A stretch of 64,000 nucleotides of DNA. Source: Hetaerina americana. Its lineage: Eukaryota; Arthropoda; Insecta; Odonata; Calopterygidae. The notes under the pieces were generated by a model, which saw only the letters and a program-made list of their open reading frames with translations, was not told the origin of the DNA and did no database searches. A program made the translations under genes and the position numbers. Shown in pieces: positions 48,348-59,480 of this stretch (position 1 is the stretch's first letter; the number at the start of each line of letters is the position of its first letter). The DNA is taken from contig JAKTNV010000003.1 of NCBI GenBank assembly GCA_022747635.1, positions 15,680,911 to 15,744,910 on the forward strand, read 5' to 3'.

Positions 48348-49749
48348 TACGAGGGTGAGTAGAAAAGTTCTGGGCCTGGCACGGAAATGGCGTTCCAATC
48401 AGCGAAAAATTATGATTCCTGCCTGGTTAAACGCGTCATTAGTTCGTAAGACAAGTTCCAACTAATTCGCTCCGGTAGTCTGTTCGCACGTAGTGTTGCA
48501 TTCGACTTTCGTGTTTTTCGTTAAAATGATAAAACTTGAATTTCGTGCAGTAATAAAATTAGTTTTGGATGGTTTAACAACTAAGGAAATTAATTCGAAG
48601 TTGACAAAAGTGTACGGGCTCTTTCAATGTCAACCATTAAAAAGCGGTAGGTGAATTTTAATGTTTAAATGAGCCACGTGGACGGCCAATAACTGCAACC
48701 ACGCCAGAAACCACCTATAAGGTGCACCATATCTTGTTGGACGATAGGCGAGTGAGATGGCTAAGGCCGTGTGGATATCGGAAGAAAGGGTGCGAAACAT
48801 CTTCCACAAAGAATTAGGAATGCGAGAGCTATGCGCAAGATGGGTGCCGTATTTGCTGAATGCCGATCAAATCATAAGAAATTCTCCGCGCAAATACGCA
48901 AACAATTTTCGCAGCAATGTTTGGACCGATTAAAGTGGGAATCAACCGATTTTGTGGGGCGATTTATCACTATGGATGAGACATGGGTCCACCACTACAA
49001 GCCAGAAACGAAACAACAGTGGAAGCAGTGGATGGAAGCCGGTGGTTCAGCGCCAAAGAAAGCGAAGTCGATCGCATCTGCAGGAAAGGACATATCCGAG
49101 TTCCAAATTCCAAATCCCTCATCTTCGCCGAATGCAACTTCGGCGAAACTGTTGTCAGAATCAAACAACGTCGCGGTGAAACCCGATATAGCGGAATCCG
49201 TCATGCTGGTTTGCTTCTACGATTGGCAAGGGCTGATTCATTACGAATACGTCCCTCAAGGTCAAACCGTCAAAAGAGATTCCTACTAAACCGTCAACAA
49301 AGATTTCTACTTAAAGGTTATGAAGAGGCCGAGGGCCGCAGTGAGCCGAAGGAGGCCAGGCATGTGGAGACAGTGCACTACGGTAACGCGCCGGCTCACA
49401 CGGCGCTGATCTTGACTGAGTTTTTCGCCATAAACGGAACTTCCGTGATCCCGCAGCCACCCTACTCTCCAGACGTGGCTCCGTCAGTCTTTTTTGTTTC
49501 CAGAGTTAAAATCAACCTTGAAAGGGCGCCGATTCGACTCTATTGTGGACATTAAAACTAGTACAGCGGATCTGAAGAGGATCCCTAAGGAGGCTTCCTA
49601 AGCAGGATTCGAGAGCTGGAAGAAACGTTGGCAAAGGTATACCGTCAGCCAAGGCATGTATTTTGAGGGCGAAAAGTTCGATTATGCAGTATCCATCGAA
49701 ATAAACAAATTACAAAATCAGCCCTGGATTTTTTTTAGCACGCCTTGTA
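48348..49749 (+). mobile_element. Mariner-type DNA transposon, inactive
   Basis: It begins TACGAGGGTGAGTAGAAAAG and ends with the loosely inverted AGCACGCCTTGTA at a TA target. It is 1.4 kb, the usual length for mariner, and carries a broken transposase. It lies inside a LINE and between the candidate 5' exon of Keap1 and its BTB exon. Confidence 0.85.
48526..49725 (+). pseudogene. Mariner transposase pseudogene
   Basis: The start ATG at 48526 opens MIKLEFRAVIKLVLDGLTTK (helix-turn-helix). Catalytic-domain pieces follow: MDETWVHHYKPETKQQ (first Asp kept), NAPAHTALILTEFFA and VIPQPPYSPDVAPS. Several frameshifts and stops. The second catalytic Asp (HDNAPAH in the family) is Gly, and the third (SPDLAPxD) is Val. 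A 111-bp in-frame insertion lies at 49089-49199, and a 24-bp duplication at 49266/49290 brings in a stop. It cannot be functional. Confidence 0.88.
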
Positions 49750-50290
49750 TACTTGGTCGCATGTACCGTATACCTGAAAAATGACAAAGTTCGTCGGTTC
49801 TGCTTTTATCTCTACTCGCAATATTCGATCTGTTGCTTGTTCTACGTTTACTACGCTTCTTCTTACCTTTTTATTCAATATTATGGCAACCCCTTGTTGC
49901 CTCTCGTACACTCCGCTGCATGAAGCTCTTTAACTATCACTCCAGTAATCCCTTAACCTTCCATCACACCTCGCATAGATATAAAATATCGGTACTTCCT
50001 CTTCCCATCTCTCTCTTTATATTCTCTAATTTTCCTGTCCTTAACAATGTCATAACATCCCAAGTTCCTAATCCAATTAATTCGGTCTTCTTCTTCTACA
50101 TCTTTTGTCCTGTTGCTGTCGGTTTTACTTAGCAAGGTTTTTGTGAGATGGCGACTGCGGAAGCCATACCTCTCCCGCTGTAGGGCACGACACACGGCCG
50201 ATTGGGCCGAGTCCCGTAGTTGCCAGGACTCTCTATTCTCTAAACTGTCCACCATAAAGGTCTTGGGAATAATAATTGAGGTGGTTTCCC
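49750..50290 (-). mobile_element. LINE endonuclease remains (5' half of second LINE)
   Basis: Aligns with 4270-4600: the landmarks AAAGTTCGTCGGTTCTGCTT, TACCTTTTTATTCAATATTA and GGCCGATTGGGCCGAGTCCC are shared. About 0.7 kb present in the first LINE is missing between here and 48347. Confidence 0.7.
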
Positions 50291-50655
50291 GTATTCTTCC
50301 CCAATAGTTTTTTTAACATGACACCATCATTCAAATGCCGCCCCACTGGGGCCAGACGCCTTTGCAGCCGCCTCACTGAGGAAGATGCTGTGTGGACTAC
50401 CTTTCACCTGGCTCCTAACCTCTGACCTATTTGCCATGGGTGACCCTACCAGAGACAATTATTATTGTTCCCACCAGCACAGCTTCAGGGATCATAAGTG
50501 CACAAAATCCTTTCGTCCGGCTCCTAACCTTCGGCCTATCTGGAATGGGTGACCCTACCAAGAGCAATTATCAATGCTCCCACCCGCATAGCTCTAGGGG
50601 TTATCGGAACGCACAAGCCCTTCCACCACGTCAAGGCTGCAGTCCATGGGAGGGT
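50291..50655. repeat. LINE 5'-UTR-like block with 111-bp duplication
   Basis: GGCTCCTAACCT...ATGGGTGACCCTACCA...CAATTAT occurs at about 50408 and 50519. The block resembles 4860-5068. Confidence 0.65.
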
Positions 50656-51765
50656 CTCCAATGGTTATAGAAGTAGATCCAATAATTCTTTCGATAATTT
50701 AAACGACGAAAAGATTTATTAAAATGCCTAAGGACTGATTCCGAACTGGTGATACAGGTATATTGCGAAACATTTTGAGGAAAATTTTGGATTCTGGTCA
50801 AAGGGCCATAAAATATACGTGCTAAGAACGTACAATAATTGGACGCCAATGCCGCGACGATTTTCAAGAAATCACCTTGGTTTGCAACGGAACCGGAGTG
50901 GGACCGAAATCCACGTCAATCAGCGTGAACAACACGACAGGAAGTTTCGCTAATTCAACTTAGTCTTATGACATTTTAAAGTATTAGGCTCTTTACCGTA
51001 GTCAATGTCGTGTCCTCTGTTTTAATTCATGTCCGGAGAATCGCTTGGGCTATAGAAGAACAAATAATAATCTTCATAACAACAAAAAGACGACTTCTTA
51101 TTTATTGCGCGTACACTGATTTATATTAGTGGTCAATCAACTCCCGTGGCGATGTGTTAATTTCTTAAAAATGCAAACAAATTAAAAACCATCAATTAAT
51201 AATCATACACACGTTTCAACATCAAACATTCGAACCAAATATCTAAAGAGCATGCATGATAATTATTTTAATAGGTGTTCAGTAATCGCCATATAGTGTA
51301 CGGCCGCTCTATAAGGACCTATTAGTATTATTAGAGCCTCGAGCACGGTACTTCGATTTTAGCCTGCTTAGCTTTTCCGCTGTTTTTCGCGTGCCAACAC
51401 TGCATTTGTTAACACGTCTCACGGTTATCAGCCCAGTAATTTGTTGAACCTGGCTCTTTTGCAGGTATCCACCTTGACTTCTATATTAATGAGAGCTACG
51501 TACAATTGGATGCACACCATGAATATGTTTTGACGATATCCAACTGCCAAGTGAGGGCACTAACTGTATCATTCTGTCTGTCTACAGGTATTTCACGCAA
51601 GGGGTTCCTCCCTCCTCCGGCCTGCCGTCGATTATTGTGGACGACTATTTAACAATCGAGTACTTTCGCATACTCTCTCGGTACTTTGCAGTTCTCAGGG
51701 CCTTTCCAGCAGTACTCTCTGTGACGAAAAGGCTTAAGATTAAGACATGTTTCGCAGGTTAGGCC
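50656..51765. other. No gene recognised
   Basis: No exon with a family signal; the ORF at 50631-50867 has none. Confidence 0.4.
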
Positions 51766-52245
51766 TCGTTTAGAATATGCTGCTAGTTAAAGGGATCCCC
51801 ATTAAGTTGGATTGATTGCTGAATGGGATCGCAGGCAGCGTAGAGGAGCTAGATTTCCAAAACGTTGTTATGATAAACTGAGTAGCGTATCAAAATTATT
51901 AGACGAGAGTGTAGAAATCACTCGCGAAGCGAAGGTTAAATTACAGATTATATCTCTTGCATAAATTGGAAGGATCTCTTTAGCAGTGATGCTGAAACTG
52001 TATTATTATCGCAATCGTACTACGGTAGGAGAGTTGTCAATAAAATTAGAGGAATTAAGTGCAGAAAAGATAGATTTAAGATTTCATTTTCCCTGAGAAC
52101 GTTCAGGGATTAGAATAACGTTATCTGTATGCGCTAGGGTGGGGGGTAAATATTTTGCGTAAAAGTAGTCTGGTTGGTAATTACCACGTCCAACACCTTA
52201 GCGGTGGCTTACCGAGTACCATGCGTGAATGAATGAATTAAAAAA
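51766..52245 (+). mobile_element. CR1/jockey-like LINE 3' end, copy 3
   Basis: Matches 15604-16075 from TTTAGAATATGCTGCTAG through GGAGCTAGATTTCCAAAACG to the tail CACCTTAGCGGTGGCTTACC and GAATGAATGAATT. Heavily decayed. Confidence 0.75.
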
Positions 52246-52589
52246 TCATATTCCGCAGCTAAGCTATACCCAGCGGTCGGTTCAATAACCGCAACCAGCC
52301 AAGAGCAATCAATAAATTTAAGTATAGCACAAGGTAACAGAAACAGAGAAAAAAGCTTACAATTTTCCAATTTTTACTAATTGCAATTGTTTTATTCTGT
52401 TATTATGGAACGATCCCACCACATCACACCTGAAACTCTATTGTAAATAGCATAAGAATTTAAAAATGAGTAGATAGTATATCTCATTACACATAATAAA
52501 TCAATAACAATCAATTAAATACAACTAATGAATACCGAGAAATTCGCCACGAGTCAACAGATTTATAATAGAAAGTTTTAAAGACTTAC
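52246..52589. other. No gene recognised
   Basis: AT-rich flank of the candidate Keap1 5' exon. Confidence 0.35.
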
Positions 52590-52680
52590 GTCTTCATCAT
52601 ACCGGCCATTCGAATTTTCTGCAATTTCCGCATTAACTCTTCGTACGTTCGAACGTGATACTACAGTCTTCAATTATTGA
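52590..52680 (-). other. Candidate non-coding 5' exon of Keap1
   Basis: A strong donor, GAAGAC|GTAAGT, faces the Keap1 exons. The frame that would join exon 47077 in phase 0 is open for about 26 codons but has no ATG, so this could be a 5' UTR exon spliced to the ATGATG exon, or chance. The 5' boundary is uncertain. Confidence 0.25.
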
Positions 52681-55600
52681 TTATAAAATGTAATAATCAA
52701 GGAAATTATCAGCGAAACGATAAAATAGTAGACTTATCCACTAACACTCGAGGAAATCGGCCAACGTCACGATTCATGCCCTGCACTGCATAGTACTACT
52801 AATTCACTTTGCCTCCAAGATCAATTAAGCAAGCGGCGAAAAATCTAACTAATGCTACTATATCTACTATCGCCACTAATGCATCTATAGCTCCCTTTGA
52901 CGGCTACGGAAGGCTGAAGCATCCCTTCTGTTAAGTGCATCAATTAGGATAATGACTGAGCTTAAACATCCGAGGTAAGGTCATAGAATCGACACTGCTC
53001 CACTTAAAATAAGTTTCAAGGCCGTAGACTGGCTTCCGATTCAACCGAGCTAACACATTTAAGTTCCGATGCCACTATTTTCCCGCGGAAAAGGTGGCAG
53101 AAACGAGTTTTGAAGGGCCACTGCCTCCAATCAGGCAGTAACGACCGATTGGTTCAACGACTTTCCCAGTTTTCCAAAATTTAATGCTCCATGAAGCGAT
53201 ACTCTATGCCACCATTATGTACTGCATGGCGCAGAATGAAAAAAACATGAATCTTGGTGAAAAGATGACATGACAGGATACACCTTGCATTGAAACGATC
53301 ATAAATTAAATTTGTAGGAATGACAGAGACTATAGATATAGAAAACGAGCACCTTCGGCAGAAAACATGAAACGGACACAAAAACCGGCGAACAATGAAA
53401 CTTGTCTCGTTGCATAATTAGCACATATGGAGAGGTACTTGAGCATGATTCGTAAGGGGCCGTCCCAATGGTTGGGCGGAGATCGTTTCGCCAAATGGGA
53501 ACAAGCCAAGCAAGGCTGCCTCAACTTAAAAAAAATGCGTAAATAATATAAAATAATCAGTCACGATAATGAGATGGATAATTTCACCTCTAGAAGCACT
53601 TGTCAAACACCTCCATAAAATCATAACTGAAGAACTCATATTTTGCATTACTCTTAGTTCCCTCAATCAATCAGTAGGTTATCCGTTATCAGTAGGCTTT
53701 GTTCTCTCCATATATCAGTAGGTTACCCGTTCAGTTCGATTCGCTTCAAATGCTGAAATTAAGCACCAAATCTTTTTACCGAAAGCAAATAAAATACAAT
53801 TCTATTGTTGAGGAGAGTTTTAAAACTTTTTTTTTTAATTTGGCCGTCTTTTTTTACGAATGGAAGGCTAAAACGCGATAAAAATGACAAAAGACCGCGA
53901 AAATGGACAAAGTCGAATATGGAGGGTATTGGGTCAAGAGGTGACCAAACATACACCATGGACGACCGTAAAGGAAGGGGGCACTCATTTCGACTCTGAT
54001 ACGTGGGAACAAAACTATCTACGTGATAAAACTAAGCATATTTTTGTGTAAGGCGCTCTCTTGAGATAAAAATGGAATCTGACGATGAATAATCCGAAGT
54101 TCGATTAGCCAGGTGCGACCGGTCATACATATCTGCTCATCGACTAACGTAAGAACTACGGAATTTTAAATTGCACGGAATATGGATGAACAACTTTTGG
54201 CAACTTCGGTAGAAACACCGCAAGAGAAAGGCGGCATAGAAACAAGCCCCGGGTGCAACTTGAACCAGCCAACGGGTTGTAGCGCTTATTCTACCACAGT
54301 AGGGTATCCAACTAACAAAAAATATTTACTGAGAATTACTGCTTTCTACAACACCACGGAAAACTTTAGGGACATCTTTTCTGATTGACCGATCTCACTT
54401 ATTTATCGGATAATTTCATCAGTTACCGTATTTCAGATTCCAATTGACTTCTTGCTAAGGGTCAAAAGTAACATTTTTTTTCATTTTACCTGGGGAAGCT
54501 GGATATGTCATTTTTTCATTTTCCTCAACAACAGGCACCCAAGGAGGAAACTTAATTCGGTAAAATCCCTACATTACTCAATGTCTTCGGAATATATCTC
54601 ACGACTTGAAAACGGGCAACAAATACAGTTAGAGAAACAAAAATAGAAATTTGTTTTAGATATTCCTTATTTCCGTGGAATAATATAATGAATAGAAATA
54701 GTATTTATCTATTACCTATTAGTGACTCTACCTTGGGGAATCCTGCAAGCTTTTATCCTCCAAAAAAAAGGAAGGCTGCAGACGGCAATGGGAATAAGGG
54801 AAGAACCTGTCGCACGCCAAAATCCAGTTATCTCCCGAAATAAGAGAATCTCTCGTATGAAGAAACCGGTACGTGAGAAAAATAATGAATACGACCAATT
54901 TAAGAATTAAATCTCAGTGAGTTAGCCTATGGGGTTCCAATTAAAATTCTGAAATGGGCATGCGCATAGAAGTGCTGAAGAATGACCACTTTCTGTACAG
55001 AATCTTATTAATTAACGATTAAATATGAACTCGATCAACCACGTAAGGAAACCCAGATATCTTTATCATAGTTTGAATATCTTACGTAGAAAAGCAAAGA
55101 AAAATGATGAAGTTATCAGGACGCACCCCGGGCAAATGAATGATACACGTTTACTTTTCCCAAGCGAGACGTGAACTATTTCACCAACATATAAAAGATT
55201 AGGAAATAATGAATTATCGTACTAAAGATGAATATTAAAATAAAATGGATAGATTGAGCCGTTTAAGAGAATCCTTGACTGATGAGGAGGTTCATATTTG
55301 ACTGGCAATGAAAGAATACATTTAAAAGAGGGTGGAGGGAAACTACTTGGGTAAACATTGAGTTGATATTGTTAACTGAAGACTAAAATGGAATAATTAG
55401 AGAAGGGAAGAATTAATGAGGAATGCAAAGGATAAATTATCCACACGCAAGTAATGGATGATGTGGTAAGGAAATATGAAGAAGCGAAGAGATTAGCAGT
55501 TAAGGTGATAAATGGGCGGGCTGTTGTACAGCAGTAAAGAATTGATCAACTGTAATGAGCATTATATTTTATGTTAAAATTCCGAATGATTTGGGAAAAG

Positions 55601-57655
55601 CAAAAAGAGATATATTAACTAATATTATTGTCCATTATCATTTAGATTTTCATGTCCCAGTTTCTAAGAGAACGGTCCGCCGGAAATCTCGATAACGAGT
55701 CAAAACACTAGGGTGACAAGGGTGTTTCAGTTACACACACTTGCTTGTTGAGGATCATCGGTACTACTTGAGCCAAAGTAAACTTCCGCACCGACGTCAC
55801 ACGCTTACGATTTTCCTATTCAACGAAGTCTGACCAGAAACGCAAAGCATCCATCAACAGACGGCGTGGAATCTTTTTCTCAAGAAAAGAAAGAATGAAT
55901 CGCCCTTTCCGCGAGGAAGGAAAGTGTCACACTCGCTCCCGCATACCGTAACGTTCAAAGGCAACGCGGAGGAAGGAAAAACCTTGAGCATCATAATCGA
56001 TGAGTCACGGTGACGGCTAAGATACGAAATAAGGAAAACTCACTGCGGGTACTAGTGACGGCGTGGACGCGAGGGCAAAGCTCATGTGTTCGACGTCGGA
56101 AATATAAGCTATACAATTAGGCCTTTAATGCCGGGATGGTGTGTGGAATCACCCACATAAGCCATTTTTTTTACATAACCACCAGAGAGCCACGTGTAAA
56201 GAAGAGGTCTCGAGTTCCAGAACATTAAATTTTAATTGGATGGACTCTTTTAATAATGATTGAAAAGAGTAGATCAAAAAATGCTGCACACGACTAATCA
56301 GCCACATGAAACTAATGAGGTTACGAATCTTCAAAAAACTAATACCAGTGGAAGCTTTGAAAACGTAATACATATATTATCTGCTGCTTCAACAAACGGC
56401 TAAGTAAGGAAGTGTGACCTAAACTGTGAAAAAAGTGAGATAAAAAATACACCTGGATTAAATATACCGCTCGCTCGACCTAATAAAAAACACCCGTAAA
56501 TTTCCTCTGGTGACCGCAAAACTTATCATCAAAGCACTAATCAAGTTTTCAACCAACAGGAAACTCATTCAAGGATCCAAATAAAATCAGCAAGTCATCC
56601 AATTAAAACGGAAAGAAGGCACAGCCTTACTGGGACGAGATAAACGGAAACAGTGAGTGTAGGCACAAAAATATAAGGAGTAAACAATTCATATTTATAC
56701 GCTTTTTCACTTTTAAGAAAAGTAAAGGAAACGTCGAGAGCGCCAGAGGCTTATCGCTACACTCAGTGCAGAAGCACGCACCATCACCGAGTGACGAAAC
56801 AATTGACGTCCCCAGTACCCTATCGCAAATTGTCAGCCGAAACGCTTCACTGAGTCAGTCACCTGATCACGTCACCCTCTCCGTTTCGCTCGGTGAGCTT
56901 ATGACTACGGGGGGTTACTGTGAATAGGAGCTTTTCTTAATTCGCAGAGGGCTATAAAATTGCGGCAGCATTGCTTAAATAGGAGGTAGCTACGGTGGGA
57001 CCAGCATGACAACCGATTCCAGTAAGAATTCCACTCTCAGTGACAAACAAGGTGTCCCACTGCTACTTCTCTGATTTAATATTTGCATTTTATTTATTAG
57101 AAAAGTTTCAAAAACGTACATAGTGCCAAGCACTATGCCTCCAAAAAATTTTCTACGTACGCTGTGATTCAAAACGATTGAAAAAATGGAAGAGTGGCAG
57201 AGAGAAACGGAAATCACACGGACACTATCAAGAGGGGTGGAATTAATTGGACATACGATGTGGTTCATACAGTTTACTGAAAGCCATAACATTAGAGAGC
57301 ATACAGAGGATGGATGAACTTCAAAGGATAGCCAGAGATCAACTGCGAGAAGAGAGCGATTGAAGACGGCTGTTTAACAATACGTGAATCAATGAAAAAA
57401 ATGACATGGAATTGGACGGCTTGGAGAGCTGCTAAAAACTATAACTTGGAATGATAACCTGCAGTGACTATGATAATTCGAAATTAACATTTTAACGATA
57501 GTCGATAAATTTGATACAAGCCGATTCACAACTGTCAAAAGCGGAAACTTTGTGCCATACAATAGCGATTTTTGTTCTACCTGGACTTTTGTAGGTAGTT
57601 TTAAGCCTTTTTGTTGGTTCCTGGGGCCCAAATATTAGCTTGAATATTTCGAAGG
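52681..57655. other. No gene recognised over about 5 kb
   Basis: Possible Keap1 upstream region. CpG is less depleted around 52860-53160 and 55680-56080, but I cannot identify exons. An AP-1/MARE-like TGAGTCA lies at 56851-56857. The many ORFs of 60-100 codons lack domain or splice support. Confidence 0.4.
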
Positions 57656-57803
57656 AAACTGCGGACCCCTTGGCGCCTTTCGTAAGAGTAGGCTAATGCC
57701 GACGCCGGGTTTCTCTCCACCCTTCATCCTTTCCTGTCCATCCCCTATGGCGCAAATGACCTCAGCTGTCGATCGCCTCCCCTAAAAACTACTACTACTA
57801 CCA
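57656..57803 (+). mobile_element. SINE family A, truncated, opposite orientation
   Basis: CTGCGGACCCCTTGGCGCCT, then GCCGACGCCGGGTTTCTCTC, then CGCCTCCCCTAAAAACTACTACTACTACC: the body and TACTA tail of family A, without the tRNA-like head. Confidence 0.7.
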
Positions 57804-58559
57804 AACAGGAATGACGCGATTAAACGGCCAATGCATTCCTTGGTCAAACGTTTAAAAAATATTTCAAATTTCCGGAATCTTAGAACAAGATACACATGAT
57901 AAGGGCATTCTTCGAGAGAAAGGGCATTGGTGGTAGACAAACATTCGAACTTTTTCACTTGCGGGTTTCACAAATTTTTAAAATATGGGTCACGTCTAGC
58001 GCTGTAGATGAAATCACGGATCTGTGTCAACTGGAGCTTGTAAAACTACTGAAAACATCTATTATCACAAAGTAGATTGAACATAGATTTATAAATCGGT
58101 TTGACATGAGCTCTTATTATTATTATTACATACATTTCGTTACAATTAGGCAAATAGTTCGGTGGCCACGGTCTAGTGATGCACCCTTTTGATGCATAAG
58201 AAGAGCATGAATGCAACAAAATACATTTAAAAACAATGAAACATAAAGATTCTCCAAATTCCCCCTACAGTACCTGTACCATCACACGTGGCCCAGGTTC
58301 ACACCATACAAAGCAACGCATCGTCCTACATCACACTCCGTCCAAGATCACGCACCGTTAAGACATCACACACTTTTACGATCCTATCTCTCACGCCGTC
58401 CACATCACGTACATAAATATATTTGTTAGACGATTGGTTTTCGTGGCTTTATATATTCTGATGGCAAGTCAAACGATGTTATTATTACATATGCCTCGTA
58501 CATCAACCACACGAAAGTGTTGCTCTGTGGCTTGACAATTTATTTCACTTTTAATTCAC
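57804..58559. other. No gene recognised
   Basis: Unremarkable AT-rich DNA with a short TTA run near 58117. Confidence 0.4.
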
Positions 58560-58890
58560 AATTGTTCTCTTGCATAAATTGAAAGGATCTAGCAGTGGCG
58601 CGATGATGCAGAAATGCATAAATAATGAATGCTCTTCAGCGATGACGTTGAAAATGTATCATTACCCCCATCGTACTACGGTAGGCGAGATCATATCAAT
58701 AAAATTAGAGAGATTAAGTGTAGAACAAATAGATTTAAGATGCTATTTTTTCCACGAACGATAAGGGATCTTAATAACATTGTTCGACCGCAGTAAGGGT
58801 TAAAAATATTCGGGTCAAAATTAGTCTGGTGTGTATTCACCCCCTGCCACACACCCTGGCGTGTGGCTTTCAGGATACTACAAAATACAA
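58560..58890 (+). mobile_element. CR1/jockey-like LINE 3' end, copy 4
   Basis: Pieces equivalent to YGRRDHINKIREIKCRTNRF, then the tail CCCCCTGCCACACACCCTGG. 5'-truncated. Confidence 0.7.
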
Positions 58891-59359
58891 AAAATACACA
58901 ATTGATAGCAAATACCCATTTCTGATTTTTTTAAGCTTTCCAATTCTTATCCACTCCATTTAGAAGAAAATACAAATTTTATGCCAAGCGTCGAGGATAC
59001 CCTTTCGGATACATAACAAACATGCTTAACAATAGACGAGAGTGCAAATGCACACCTCTTACATTAGTGATACCGCAAAAGTTTACGTCACCTAGCTTCC
59101 TCGGCAGTTAAATATAAGCACAGAATATCTAATAAACCTAAATAACATGGCTAACTATGATGTGTGTTGGATCGTAATAATCGATAACCGTTAAACCCGA
59201 TACTTGACCGTAAGCGGATGAAGATTCTCCACTATCGGAATATTGCCGAAAGGATTTTACGCGAAAGCGGCGGAGTTAACTTTCCCTGCACATTTTATAC
59301 GGTGCAAAGATCTCAGTGAGCCGTACGTATAGGGCGATTCCCATGCTCTATGGAAAAAC
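58891..59359. other. No gene recognised
   Basis: No motif seen. Confidence 0.35.
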
Positions 59360-59480
59360 AAACGGCCGACCACGGTAGGGTCATATTCGGGTTTTAATCA
59401 GTCTGCTGTGTATTCACCCCCTGCCGCACACCTTAGCGGTATCTTGCAGGGTAGTAAAATTGATAAAAAATACTAGTGTT
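59360..59480 (+). mobile_element. CR1/jockey-like LINE 3' tail, copy 5
   Basis: Only the extreme 3' end: GGGTCATATTCGGGTTTTAA...ATTCACCCCCTGCCGCACACC...GCAGGGTAGTAAAA. Confidence 0.65.

Noticed and set aside
52590..52660. Coding start ATGCGGAAATTGCAG for Keap1
   Set aside because: In that frame, joining to the 47077 exon gives an immediate stop; at best the segment is untranslated.
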